Shown: positions 31,328 through 40,268, numbered from the stretch's first letter. The stretch is DNA of 60,268 nucleotides from Acrocarpospora pleiomorpha (GCF_009687885.1 NZ_BLAF01000039.1:50468-110735); one strand, 5' to 3'. Translations and numbers: made by a program. The notes: a model not told the origin generated them from the letters alone.

Positions 31328-32547
31328 CCGGGCCTCTCGTCGATCCGGCCTGGCTCACCGACCGGGCCGGCCTCGTTGTGCTGGACGCCACCGTGGTGCT
31401 TCCTGCTCCCCGCCATGACGGGGATCACCGGTCCTCCTCGGGGCGGGACGAGTGGGCGCGGGAGCACATTCCCGGCTCGGTCCACGCCGATCTCCTCCAC
31501 GATCTCAGCGATCCCGATTCGCCATTCCATTTCGCCCGGCCTGCGCCCGCCGTACTGGCCGAACGCCTGGGCGGGCTCGGCGTCGCCGACGGGACCACGG
31601 TGGTGGTGTACGACACGGCCGGGGGGCTGTGGGCGGCGCGGCTGTGGTGGCTGCTTCGCTGGATCGGGGTCGACGCCCATGTTCTCGACGGCGGCCTGCG
31701 GGCCTGGCGCGACGCCGGCCTCCCCACCGAGACGGGGCTCGCGACCACGACCCCCGGGTCACTGACGCCGCGCCCGCGAAACGGATACTGGGTCGGCAAG
31801 GACGATCTGGTCTCCTGGTCGGAGGGCGCCGTGGCGGCGACGGTGGTGTGCGCGCTGTCCCCCGAGACGTTCCGCGGCGAAGGGCCGTCCCGGTATGCCC
31901 GGCGCGGGCACATCCCCGGCAGCACCAACGTGCCCGCGCGCGGCCTGACCGGCCCGGACGGCAGATACCTGCCGGCGGGGGAACTGCGGGCGGCGACCGC
32001 GGACCTCGGCGACGGCCCGGTCTGGGTCTACTGCGGCGGGGGGATCTCCGCCGCCAGTCTCGCGCTGGTCCTGACCCTGCTGGGCCGGGACGAGGTGGCG
32101 ATCTACGACGGCTCCCTGGAGGAGTGGGCCGCCGATCCGGCGCTTCCCCTGGCCGTCGGGCTCTCCGACGACGTGCGGGCTTTCCTCGACGTCCCCGAGT
32201 TCGCCGTCCTGGCCACCTCCGAGCCCGACGGCCGTGCCCAACTGTCGGTGATGTGGGTGGGCCGCGACGGCGACGACCTCGTGATGGCGACCAAGCGCGG
32301 CCGCCGCAAGGTGCGCAACCTCCAGCGCGACCCCAAGGCCACCGTCCTGGTCTACTCCCGGAGCCGGCCCACCCGGTACGTCGAGATCAGAGGCACCGCG
32401 AAGATCACCGACGAGGACGCCCGCGCCCTCATCGACAGGCTGTCCAGGAGCTACACCGGCCGGGATCACGCGCTGGGCGACCCCGACGACGAACGGGACC
32501 GCGTGGTCATCCGGATCACCCCCGACCGGGTCCGCTCCCAGCTATGA
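31324..32547 (+). CDS. Tandem rhodanese-PPOX (F420-type) fusion
   Basis: 407-aa cytosolic fusion. Residues about 5-130 are a first rhodanese domain (LVVLDATVVLP, GRDEWAREHIPGSVHADLLH, TTVVVYDTAGG) with no active-site Cys. Residues about 150-275 are a second (ARRGHIPGSTNVPARGL) with the active loop VYCGGGISA and its Cys. Residues about 285-407 are a PPOX-class flavin/F420-binding domain (PEFAVLATSEPDGRAQLSVM, VMATKRGRRKVRNLQRDPKA, RYVEIRGTAKIT). The reading frame is continuous with no sign of sequencing fusion. Sulfur transfer plus flavin chemistry fits a desulfurisation operon. The PPOX part might supply reduced flavin; that is inference. Confidence 0.85.
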   Translation: MTGPLVDPAWLTDRAGLVVLDATVVLPAPRHDGDHRSSSGRDEWAREHIPGSVHADLLHDLSDPDSPFHFARPAPAVLAERLGGLGVADGTTVVVYDTAGGLWAARLWWLLRWIGVDAHVLDGGLRAWRDAGLPTETGLATTTPGSLTPRPRNGYWVGKDDLVSWSEGAVAATVVCALSPETFRGEGPSRYARRGHIPGSTNVPARGLTGPDGRYLPAGELRAATADLGDGPVWVYCGGGISAASLALVLTLLGRDEVAIYDGSLEEWAADPALPLAVGLSDDVRAFLDVPEFAVLATSEPDGRAQLSVMWVGRDGDDLVMATKRGRRKVRNLQRDPKATVLVYSRSRPTRYVEIRGTAKITDEDARALIDRLSRSYTGRDHALGDPDDERDRVVIRITPDRVRSQL

Positions 32548-33071
32548 ACCAGGCCGAGGAGATAACGGCGTGGCTGCGGGAGCGCCCCGCGCGGGCCGGG
32601 CGCACCCGCGTGCTCGCCGTGGAAGGACGCTCCGGATCGGGCAAATCCACCCTCGCGGCGGCATTTGCCGTACCCGTCATACGGATGGACGACCTCTACC
32701 CGGGCTGGGACGGCCTATCGGCCGGAATCGACGCGCTGGTCGAATGGGTGCTCCGCCGCCTCGGCGCGGGGCTGCCCGCCCAGTGGCGGCGATATGACTG
32801 GCACCAAGGCGAGTATGCCGAATGGCACGACGTGCCGGCCACGGACACGCTCGTCGTCGAGGGCGTCGGCTCCGGCGCGCGCCCGGCGGCGCCGTACCTG
32901 AGCGGTCTGATCTGGATGGAGGCCGCCGACGATACCCGCAGGTCCCGGGCGCTGGCCCGGGACGGTGACCTCTACATCCCCCACTGGACCCGCTGGGCGG
33001 GCCAGGAGGAGCGCTACTACGCGCTCGACGACGTCCGCTCCCGCGCGGACCTGACGATCATCACGGATTGA
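32544..33071 (+). CDS. P-loop kinase-like protein (uridine-kinase-like fold)
   Basis: 175-aa cytosolic protein overlapping the fusion gene by ATGA. Walker A GRSGSGKST is near residue 27. Later features are PVIRMDDLYPGWDGLSAGID and TLVVEGVGSGARPAAPYLSG, resembling uridine/nucleoside kinases with the D-D-x-Y motif. A lid-like arginine segment (DDTRRSRALARDGDLYIPHW) follows. The phosphorylated substrate is unknown; its place in the operon is unexplained. It is 6 bp before the monooxygenase gene. Confidence 0.75.
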   Translation: MNQAEEITAWLRERPARAGRTRVLAVEGRSGSGKSTLAAAFAVPVIRMDDLYPGWDGLSAGIDALVEWVLRRLGAGLPAQWRRYDWHQGEYAEWHDVPATDTLVVEGVGSGARPAAPYLSGLIWMEAADDTRRSRALARDGDLYIPHWTRWAGQEERYYALDDVRSRADLTIITD

Positions 33072-33077
33072 GGAACC

Positions 33078-34445
33078 ATGGCGAAGCGGATCAGGCTGCA
33101 CGGCCTGCGGCAGTCGACGGTCGGCCACACGGCGATCGGGCTCTGGCGCCATCCCGACAGCCAGGCCCACCGCTACCGCGAGCTGGACTACTGGGTGGAG
33201 ACCGCGCGGATCCTGGAGCGGGGCGGATTCGACGCCCTGTTCATCGCCGACGCGCTGGGCCCGCTCGACGTCTACCGGGGCAGCGTCGACGCGGCCCTGC
33301 GGGACGGCATCCAGACCCCCACCGACGATCCGCTGCTGGGTATCAGCGCCATGGCCGCCGCCACCCGGCATCTCGGCTTCGCCGTCACGGTGTCCACCAC
33401 GTACGAACAGCCCTACGCGTTCGCCCGGAAGATGGCGACCCTGGACCACCTGACCGGCGGGCGCATCGGCTGGAATATCGTGACCTCGGCCCTGGACAGC
33501 GCCGCGCGCAACCTCGGCCGGGACTCCCAGCTTCCGCACGACGAGCGGTACGCGGTCGCCGAGGAGTTCATGGAGGTCGTGTACAAACTCTGGGAAGGCA
33601 GTTGGGAGGACGACGCCGTGGTGCGCGACGCCGAGACCGGCGTCTTCGTCGATCCGGCGAAGGTCCACCCCGTCCGCCATCACGGCAAGCACTACCGCGT
33701 GCCGGACATCGCCCTGTTCGAGCCGTCCATCCAGCGGACCCCGGTGCTGTACCAGGCCGGCACCTCACCCGCCGGACGCGCCTTCGCCGCCCGCCACGCC
33801 GAGGGCGTCTTTCTCAGCACCTACCGCCCCGACATGGCACGCACGCTCGTCGACGACATCCGGGAGCGAGCCCGGCAAGGCGGGCGCGATCCCCGATCAC
33901 TGAAGTTCTTCGCCATCGCCACCGTGATCGTGGCGGCGACCGACGAGGAAGCCCACGCCAAACTCCGCGACTACCAGCGGTACGCCAGCATCGAGGGCAG
34001 CCTCGCCCGCTGGAGCGCCCTCATGCACATCGACCTGTCCGGCCTCGACCACGACACCCCGCTCGAGTACGTCGACACGGACGGCATCCGCGGCATGGTC
34101 GAGCTGTTCACCACCCTCGACCCCTCAACCCGCTGGACCCCCCGGGCGATCGCCGAATTCGTCGGCGTGGGCGGCGGCGGCCCTGTCATCACCGGTTCCC
34201 CCACCACGGTCGCCGACGAACTGGAACGCTGGCTCGACGAGGGCAACCTCGACGGCTTCAACATCGCCGACCCGGTCCCCCCGGTCACCTTCCGCGATTT
34301 CGTGGACCTGGCCGTCCCGGAACTCCGCCGCCGCGGCCGTGTCTGGCACGACTACCCAGCCCAGACCCTGCGCGAGACCTTCTACGGCCCCGGCGTCACC
34401 CGTACCCGCCCCGACCATCCCGCATCGGCGTACCGGCGACATTAG
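33078..34445 (+). CDS. NtaA/SnaA/DszA-type flavin-dependent monooxygenase (LLM class)
   Basis: 455-aa reduced-flavin-dependent monooxygenase. The luciferase-like TIM barrel is recognised from GGFDALFIADALGPLDVYRG, LDHLTGGRIGWNIVTSALDS and AARNLGRDSQLPHDERYAVA, then TPVLYQAGTSPAGRAFAARH and the C-terminal VTFRDFVDLAVPELRRRGRV. This subfamily oxidises NTA, streptogramins or dibenzothiophene sulfone and usually needs a separate flavin reductase. None is evident except possibly the PPOX domain upstream. Last gene of the operon; it may release sulfite from an imported organosulfur compound. Confidence 0.9.
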   Translation: MAKRIRLHGLRQSTVGHTAIGLWRHPDSQAHRYRELDYWVETARILERGGFDALFIADALGPLDVYRGSVDAALRDGIQTPTDDPLLGISAMAAATRHLGFAVTVSTTYEQPYAFARKMATLDHLTGGRIGWNIVTSALDSAARNLGRDSQLPHDERYAVAEEFMEVVYKLWEGSWEDDAVVRDAETGVFVDPAKVHPVRHHGKHYRVPDIALFEPSIQRTPVLYQAGTSPAGRAFAARHAEGVFLSTYRPDMARTLVDDIRERARQGGRDPRSLKFFAIATVIVAATDEEAHAKLRDYQRYASIEGSLARWSALMHIDLSGLDHDTPLEYVDTDGIRGMVELFTTLDPSTRWTPRAIAEFVGVGGGGPVITGSPTTVADELERWLDEGNLDGFNIADPVPPVTFRDFVDLAVPELRRRGRVWHDYPAQTLRETFYGPGVTRTRPDHPASAYRRH

Positions 34446-34526
34446 CCGCGCTTGTCACGCAGGCTTCAGCCGGACGCCGCCAGAGGCATGCCCGCGCGTC
34501 TCACGGCGCTGGGATCCTCTGCGGCC

Positions 34527-36515
34527 ATGGAGATCTCTTCGTGGCGTCCGGCCGCGGCCATCGCGGTGATCAGTCTCATTTTCGCCGCTCCGGCATATGC
34601 GGGCGAGCGGCCGCGCAAGGATTTCGACCTGCAGGCGCACCGCGGCGGGCTGGGCCTGCGGGTGGAGGGCACGCTGGCGGCCTTCGGCAACGCCCTCACC
34701 CTCGGCGTGTCCACGCTCGAACTCGACGTGTTGATCACCGAGGACGGCGAAGCGGTGGTCAGCCACGACCGCCGGGTGCAGGCGGGCAAGTGCGCCGACA
34801 CCGCGCCGGTCGCCCCCGGTGACCCCGAGTTCCCGTACGTGAACAAGCTGATCAAGGACCTGAGCCTGGCCCAGATCCGTACCCTCGACTGCGGCTCGAC
34901 GGCCCTCCCCGGCCAACTGGCGGTCCCCGGTTCCCGCATGCCGCTGCTGCGGGAGGTGTTCGACCTGGTCAAGCGGTACCAGGCAGACGACGTGCTCTTC
35001 AACGTCGAGACCAAGGTGGAGGCCTCCTCTCCGCAGGAGACCGCGCCGCGGGAGCAGTTCGTGCAGGTGGTCGCCCGCGAGATCCGCGACGCCGGGTTCG
35101 AGCGGAGGGTGAGCGTGCAGAGCTTCGACTGGGGTGTGCTGATGCGGCTGCGCGAAGTCGCCCCCAAGGTGAAGCGGATCGCCCTCGGCAACAACGCGGC
35201 GGCGCTGGCCGGCGTCGACCTCACGCCCTGGCTCGGCGGGCTCGATCTGGACGACTTCGGCGGCGACCCGATCGCGGCGGTGAAGACCTTCGGGGCGTAC
35301 GCCTACTCGCCGCTGCACGGCTACCCGGAGAACGCCGCGGTCACCGACCCCGGCTACCTGCCGTTCGTGGACAAGGCCCTGGTCGACCACGCGCACCGCA
35401 ACGGCATCAAGGTGATCCCCTGGACGGTCGACGACGTGCCGACGATGGCCAAGCTCATCGACGACGGCGTGGACGGCATCATCACCGACTACCCGGACCG
35501 GTTGCGCGGGCTGCTCGACGATCGCGGTTACCGGCTGCCGCGCGCGTACCCGTCCCCGTTCGCCGTCGTGGCCCATCGCGGCGGCCGGTCGGCGCGCCCG
35601 GAGAACACCCTCGCCGCCTTCAGGTACGCGCTGGCGAACCCCGACGTCTCCGCCCTGGATCTCGACACCGGCGTCACCAAGGACGGCCACCTGGTCGTCA
35701 TCCACGACCAGATCGTCAACGCCTCGCTTTGCGTCGACACCGCGCCGGTGCGTCCTAGTGATCCAAAGTTCCCGTACGTGGGCAAGGCGGTGCACGACCT
35801 GACGCTCGCCCAGGTGCGAACCATTGACTGCGGCTCGAAGACGCTGCCGGAATTCCCCGCCCAGCAGGCCGCACCAGGCGAACGGATCCCCACCCTGGAG
35901 GAGGTCTTCGACCTGGTGCGGACGCGCAAGGACATCCGCCTGAACATCGAGACGAGGACCAAGATCGCCACCGGCAAGCTGGTCCGGGCCATCCAGGCCA
36001 ACAGGTTCACCACTCGCGCGAGGATCCAGTCGCTGGACTGGCGCACGATCCGGCTGGCGCGAAAGCTGGATCCGCGGATCGAAACGGCCGCTCTCGTGTG
36101 GCAGTACGGGCCGGCCGAGTGCACGTCCCTGGCCGACGCGTGCTCGCTCCGTCCGGTGTACGGCGACCCGTCGGTGACCAGCCCGTGGACCGGCGGCCTC
36201 GACTGGTGGCACTACCGCGACCTCGGCAAACTGGTCCGGGCCGCCGGCGCGTCGACGGTCTCGTCGAACTGGCAGGTGCACGACCCGGACCAGGCCACCG
36301 TCGACTCCTCCGACTGGTACCTACGCCAGAACCCGTCCTACTACCACGGCCCCGCGATCGGCGTCCTGCAGGACCGGTACCGGCTCAAGGTCATCCCGTA
36401 CGCCATCGACGACGAGACCACCATGCAACGGGTCATCGACCTCGGTGCCGACGGCATCATCTCCGACGACGTCGACCTGCTCGCCCGAGTCGCCCGCCGC
36501 AACGGCCTGCGCTAG
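34527..36515 (+). CDS. Exported protein with two glycerophosphodiester phosphodiesterase domains
   Basis: 662-aa secreted protein. I use ATG 34527, which starts directly at a signal peptide (SSWRPAAAIAVISLIFAAPA then YAG); the frame is open upstream. Domain 1, about residues 28-335, has QAHRGGLGLRVEGTLAAFGN, LELDVLITEDGEAVVSHDRR and VDDGVDGIITDYPDRLR-like endings. Domain 2, about 345-660, has VAHRGGRSARPENTLAAFRY and LDLDTGVTKDGHLVVIHDQI. Domain 1 has V-E-G where the usual R-P-E-N Glu-Asn is found; domain 2 keeps PEN. They likely hydrolyse glycerophosphodiesters or teichoic-acid-like polymers outside the cell. It starts 81 bp after the monooxygenase stop. Confidence 0.88.
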   Translation: MEISSWRPAAAIAVISLIFAAPAYAGERPRKDFDLQAHRGGLGLRVEGTLAAFGNALTLGVSTLELDVLITEDGEAVVSHDRRVQAGKCADTAPVAPGDPEFPYVNKLIKDLSLAQIRTLDCGSTALPGQLAVPGSRMPLLREVFDLVKRYQADDVLFNVETKVEASSPQETAPREQFVQVVAREIRDAGFERRVSVQSFDWGVLMRLREVAPKVKRIALGNNAAALAGVDLTPWLGGLDLDDFGGDPIAAVKTFGAYAYSPLHGYPENAAVTDPGYLPFVDKALVDHAHRNGIKVIPWTVDDVPTMAKLIDDGVDGIITDYPDRLRGLLDDRGYRLPRAYPSPFAVVAHRGGRSARPENTLAAFRYALANPDVSALDLDTGVTKDGHLVVIHDQIVNASLCVDTAPVRPSDPKFPYVGKAVHDLTLAQVRTIDCGSKTLPEFPAQQAAPGERIPTLEEVFDLVRTRKDIRLNIETRTKIATGKLVRAIQANRFTTRARIQSLDWRTIRLARKLDPRIETAALVWQYGPAECTSLADACSLRPVYGDPSVTSPWTGGLDWWHYRDLGKLVRAAGASTVSSNWQVHDPDQATVDSSDWYLRQNPSYYHGPAIGVLQDRYRLKVIPYAIDDETTMQRVIDLGADGIISDDVDLLARVARRNGLR

Positions 36516-36606
36516 CCCTCTTCTACCAGGACCTATACCGCACATATACCGACAGGTTCGATGCTCAGCCCGATACCCCGGCGGTGAAAACGAACTGGAG
36601 GGCTGA

Positions 36607-37794
36607 ATGCGGCGCAAGAATCTGGGACAGCTCATGAAGCGATTCATGGGACTGTCCGTCGTTGCCATCATGCTGACGGCGGTGGGCATATCGACGGCCA
36701 CCCCGGCGTCGGCGGCGCCGACGCCCCTGTGGGGCGCGGCTTTCGGCACCAACCAAGACGGGCGACTGGAGGTGTTCGCCTTCGGTGGCACCACGAGCGA
36801 CGATCTCTACCACAACTGGCAGCGCCCCAGCGGCGGCTGGAGCGGCTGGCAACCGCTGGGCACCATCCCCGGTGCCGTGACCGGCGGCGCGGCCGTCGCG
36901 TCGAACAAGGACGGCCGCCTGGAAGTGTTCGCCCTGACCACGAACGGCACCCTCCACCACATGTGGCAGCTCGCACCCAACGGCGGCTGGAGCGGCTGGG
37001 CACAACTCGGTGATTTCGACGTCATAGGCGGCCTCTCGGCGGTCACCAATAAGGACGGCCGCATCGAGGTGTTCGTCACGGGCAACCAACGCCTGTGGTC
37101 GTTCTACCAGTTCACCCCCGGGGGCAGCTGGGGACTGCTCGACCTCGGCACCCCGAGCGCCAGCACCTCACTCGGCCCGGTGTCCGGCGCGCGCAACAAG
37201 GACGGCCGGATGGAGGTGTTCGCCGTGGGCGCGGCCAGCAGCCCTTACGGTGGCGGCCTGTCGAGCGTCTACCACAAATGGCAACGCATTGCCGGCGGCG
37301 ATTGGAGCGGCTGGGAGCCGATGGGCCACTGCAGAACCGGTATCCGGGCGATAACCACCGCCGCAAACGAGGACGGCAGACTGGAAATCATCTCCATCGA
37401 GCCGAACAACGGGGAGTACCGGGCCGACTTCTGCCACAAGTGGCAAGGTTTCAGCGGCGGCTGGAGCGGCTGGCAGAACCTCGGCAACAGCCAGATCGAT
37501 TCAACCGCCCCCGTGGCGATGGCCAGCAACCTGGACGGCCGAATCGAAGCGTTCACCCTCCGCAACAACGGCACCATCCAGCATATGTGGCAGACCGCAC
37601 CCAACAGCGGTTTCAGTGGCTGGGACACTCTTGGCGGCACCACCGGATTCACCCGCCAGGGCCTGGCCGTGGGCCGCAACGGCGACGGCCGCCTCGAAGT
37701 CGTCGGCTTCCGCGGCGACGGCCAGCCGTACCACATCTGGCAGAAGACGGTCGGCGGCGCCTGGAGCAACTGGGCCCCACTCGAAAGCAACTAA
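36607..37794 (+). CDS. Secreted seven-bladed beta-propeller lectin (PLL/DUF346-like)
   Basis: 395-aa exported lectin-like protein. ATG 36607 follows GGAGGGCTGA; the signal peptide ends at PASAAP. Seven repeats of about 50 residues follow, each with N-x-DGR-(L/I/M)-E and a W-SGW-x-x-LG ending. Examples are NQDGRLEVFAFGG, NKDGRLEVFALTT, NKDGRIEVFVTGN, NKDGRMEVFAVGA, NEDGRLEIISIEP, NLDGRIEAFTLRN and NGDGRLEVVGFRG. This matches PLL-type fucose/O-methyl-sugar-binding propellers. The blade-3 W-SGW is altered (GGSWGLLDLG). TATACCG repeats at 36534-36540 and 36545-36551 lie in the promoter. It has no enzymatic domain. Confidence 0.9.
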   Translation: MRRKNLGQLMKRFMGLSVVAIMLTAVGISTATPASAAPTPLWGAAFGTNQDGRLEVFAFGGTTSDDLYHNWQRPSGGWSGWQPLGTIPGAVTGGAAVASNKDGRLEVFALTTNGTLHHMWQLAPNGGWSGWAQLGDFDVIGGLSAVTNKDGRIEVFVTGNQRLWSFYQFTPGGSWGLLDLGTPSASTSLGPVSGARNKDGRMEVFAVGAASSPYGGGLSSVYHKWQRIAGGDWSGWEPMGHCRTGIRAITTAANEDGRLEIISIEPNNGEYRADFCHKWQGFSGGWSGWQNLGNSQIDSTAPVAMASNLDGRIEAFTLRNNGTIQHMWQTAPNSGFSGWDTLGGTTGFTRQGLAVGRNGDGRLEVVGFRGDGQPYHIWQKTVGGAWSNWAPLESN

Positions 37795-37814
37795 CCCACC
37801 CAAAGACGAGTCGC

Positions 37815-37847
37815 GCGGAGAGGTCCCTGCCCACCGGACCTCTCCGC
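37815..37847. terminator. Bidirectional 12-bp hairpin terminator
   Basis: GCGGAGAGGTCC (37815-37826) and its exact complement (37836-37847) with a 9-nt loop lie between the convergent lectin (stop 37794) and lamin-tail (stop 37940) genes. It can serve both strands. Confidence 0.8.
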
Positions 37848-37939
37848 CCGCGGCTGCCGTCCGAACCGGACGGTGAGAACGGCCTCGAAATCGGTGCGGC
37901 ATACGCTCGTGCCGGGGCCCGTTGTACGTCCAGCCGAGG

Positions 37940-38410
37940 TCAGCAGATCTTGTAGTCGTCCCGCGTCGAGTTATACGAGCAGGAGTCCACCAGCGTGCCA
38001 GACGAGTTCCTCAGGTACGCGGTGTCCTTGGACTGGTTCCAGATGTAGGCGAGAGTTCCCCCGCTCCTGCCCCAGTAGCGGGTGCTGGTGGTGTTCTTAC
38101 CCTTGCCGGTCCGCACGGTGACCGTCTTTCCGGCTCCGAGGGTGAATGTGCCGAATGTGTAGACGTGATCCGACCGGTTCGTCTTGTCGCGGAGGGTCCA
38201 GCCCTTGAGGCCGACGGCCTTCTTGGTCATGTTCTTGATCTGCACGTACTCGCCGTTCAGGCTGCTATTCGCGCCGAAGTCTGGCGAGCCGGGCGAGTCG
38301 TAGTAGATCTTGGTGATCTGAATGGCCGGACCCGCCGCATAGGCGGGCTGGGCGACGACGACCACGCCAGCAGCCAGCACTCCGGCCTTCAGCAGAGATC
38401 GGATAAACAC
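37940..38410 (-). CDS. Secreted lamin-tail domain protein
   Basis: 156-aa exported protein. I choose GTG 38410, 7 nt after AGGAGT, which opens at a clear signal peptide (FIRSLLKAGVLAAGVVVVAQ then PAYAAG). The mature part is one lamin-tail (LTD) fold: IQITKIYYDSPGSPDFGANS, GEYVQIKNMTKKAVGLKGWT, LRDKTNRSDHVYTFGTFTLG and AYLRNSSGTLVDSCSYNST, with a Cys near the end. Extracellular LTDs often bind surfaces or nucleic acid. No other domain is present. Confidence 0.85.
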   Translation of the reverse strand: MFIRSLLKAGVLAAGVVVVAQPAYAAGPAIQITKIYYDSPGSPDFGANSSLNGEYVQIKNMTKKAVGLKGWTLRDKTNRSDHVYTFGTFTLGAGKTVTVRTGKGKNTTSTRYWGRSGGTLAYIWNQSKDTAYLRNSSGTLVDSCSYNSTRDDYKIC

Positions 38411-38717
38411 AGGTGATACTCCTGGGGTGCGGGCATGATCCGCATCGATCATATTGATGGCACTAGATACCGATTGACCATTCCTGTATCGGTTTGGTAT
38501 CCGATAGGGCTTTTGCGTGGACGTTATGGAGGAGATCGGCCCGGTCTGCGCCGCTAGCATCGGCACGCGACGGAGCGCACCACGTGCACGCGGGCACGGC
38601 TGGATTCACGAGGAGCGCCCGGACGCCGTGCTCCGGGGCGATCACGGACGACAGGGCTGGCCAGCGACGCCAAGACCTCACAGGCACGAGTCATGCGGGC
38701 GGCCTAGAGTTGGCTTT
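38411..38717. other. 307-bp divergent gap with clustered inverted elements
   Basis: No gene is supported here. Around 38464-38506 the minus strand carries GATACC/GGTATC elements in both orientations (ACCGAT-N13-ATCGGT and GGTATCCGATA), suited to regulator binding for the lamin-tail gene. A TAGAGT hexamer lies 13 nt before the downstream ATG and could drive a leaderless transcript. Confidence 0.35.
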
Positions 38718-39179
38718 ATGAGTCCAAAGATCGCGACGTCGGACACCGTCACCCGTGAGCAGTTGCTCGATTTCCTGCGCGAACGGCACCGGGCGATCGT
38801 CATCACAGCCCGGCGCGACGGGCGGCCGCAGGCGTCGCCGGTGACCTGCGGCGTCGACGACGAGGGCAGGATCGTGATCTCGACCTATCCCGAGCGGGCC
38901 AAGACCCGCAACGCCCGGCGCGACGAGCAGGTCAGCGTCATCGTGTTGTCGGACGACTTCAACGGCCCCTGGGTGCAGGTGGACGGCACCGCGGAGGTGC
39001 TCGACCTGCCCGAGGCGCTCGAACCCCTGGTGGACTACTACCGCTCGATCTCGGGCGAGCATCCCGACTGGGACGAATACCGCACAGCCATGACCCGCCA
39101 AGGCAAGTCACTGCTGCGCGTCACCCCCACCCACTGGGGCCCGGTCGCCACCGGCGGCTTCCCGGCCCGCCTCGCCTGA
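38718..39179 (+). CDS. PPOX-class F420-dependent oxidoreductase
   Basis: 153-aa cytosolic protein. ATG 38718 has only a weak ribosome-binding site. Signature segments are FLRERHRAIVITARRDGRPQ, ASPVTCGVDDEGRIVISTYP, RAKTRNARRDEQVSVIVLSD and WVQVDGTAEVLDLPEALEPL, the pattern of FDOR-B type F420 or flavin enzymes. Its relatives are the PPOX domain of the rhodanese fusion and the protein at 12.2 kb. Substrate unknown. A short GGGCT/AGCCC hairpin follows the stop. Confidence 0.88.
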   Translation: MSPKIATSDTVTREQLLDFLRERHRAIVITARRDGRPQASPVTCGVDDEGRIVISTYPERAKTRNARRDEQVSVIVLSDDFNGPWVQVDGTAEVLDLPEALEPLVDYYRSISGEHPDWDEYRTAMTRQGKSLLRVTPTHWGPVATGGFPARLA

Positions 39180-39320
39180 GGGCTCGGTTAGCCCAACGTG
39201 GTGGAGACCGTACGAGGTGTGGGTTATTGGTTGATGTCCGGATAAAGGTTGGCAACAACTACTGCCAGAGGTGATCGTGATAGAGGTGCTCGTGGGCAGG
39301 ATGCGATAAATGTTCATGCC

Positions 39321-39953
39321 ATGACAACGAGGCTTCTTCGCTTGTTAAGCGCTCCCCTGCTCGCCCTGTCCCTGGTGCTCTCGGTCATGGGCGCGCCGGC
39401 GCGGGCCGATACTGACGCCCAACTCGCCCGCGAGTGGCAGTACGCCTGGAACTTCTACAAGTTCTACCAGGTGGCCGACCCCCTCCCGGACGGTCGGGCC
39501 CGCAAGTCCCAGAGCATCTCCATCGTCATCAACGCGCCGCGGACCCGCGTCTTCAAGGCCTACTCCGACTTCGAGCACCACATCGGGGCAAACCCGTTCC
39601 TCGAGCGGGTGGTCACCCACTCCGACACGACCAAGCACGGCGTACGGACCAAGAACCTCACCGCGATCGAGGTGATCCCTCTTGAGCCGCCCGTCACGCT
39701 GAACACGCACGCCCAGCAGCGCCTCAACCTCACCAAGTACTGCTACGAGGTCGACTCGTGGTCCACAGGGAACATCGTGACCCACCAGAAGATCGTGTTC
39801 GAGAGCCTCGGCACGTCGCGCACCCGCGTGACCGAGAACCTGACCTTCGAGACGACCTCGGATCTCATCGACTTCACGCTGTCTCAGGGCGTGCTGGCGC
39901 ACCAGGGCATCCAGCAGGGCCTGAAGCAGCGCATCGAGAGCGGCGAACTCTAG
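39321..39953 (+). CDS. Exported SRPBCC-fold protein
   Basis: 210-aa protein with a signal peptide (LLRLLSAPLLALSLVLSVMG then APARAD). The mature chain reads SISIVINAPRTRVFKAYSDF, EHHIGANPFLERVVTHSDTT and TRVTENLTFETTSDLIDFTL, the beta-strand and helix pattern of START/SRPBCC hydrophobic-ligand proteins. Exported members are uncommon; a lipid or aromatic ligand is possible. A very strong hairpin follows. Confidence 0.75.
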   Translation: MTTRLLRLLSAPLLALSLVLSVMGAPARADTDAQLAREWQYAWNFYKFYQVADPLPDGRARKSQSISIVINAPRTRVFKAYSDFEHHIGANPFLERVVTHSDTTKHGVRTKNLTAIEVIPLEPPVTLNTHAQQRLNLTKYCYEVDSWSTGNIVTHQKIVFESLGTSRTRVTENLTFETTSDLIDFTLSQGVLAHQGIQQGLKQRIESGEL

Positions 39954-40006
39954 TCCAGCGGTACGGCCCGCGTCGCGGATCACGAACGACCGGTAGCCGT
40001 CCCTCG

Positions 40007-40041
40007 CGGTGGCCCGCCGCTGCTGCAGCGGCGGGCCACCG
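40007..40041 (+). terminator. 16-bp perfect hairpin terminator
   Basis: CGGTGGCCCGCCGCTG (40007-40022), loop CTG, and the exact complement (40026-40041). It lies 54 bp after the SRPBCC stop. The rest of the 315-bp gap 39954-40268 has a small GTCCCA/TGGGAC hairpin near 40096 and no gene I can support. Confidence 0.8.
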
Positions 40042-40268
40042 AAGCCATGGTCACCCGGTGCCGAGGCTCGGCGTCGATCGTCTGGGTCGAAAGTCCCAGG
40101 AGTTGGGACCGGTTGGACCCAGTTTCCGGGACGAGCGCGCTTACCTGCTGAATCGGGGCCGATGTCCGCGCGCGGTGGGCAGGTGGTGGCGGAAGATAGT
40201 CACTACTCCGATTTGCGCAGCAAGGACGTGGATGTGACTCCTGGTGATGTCGGGACGGCAGGTCGGCC

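Noticed and set aside
34455..36281. Long minus-strand frame (608 codons) opposite the GDPD gene
   Set aside because: Antisense shadow in high-GC DNA; the plus-strand protein has two intact domains.
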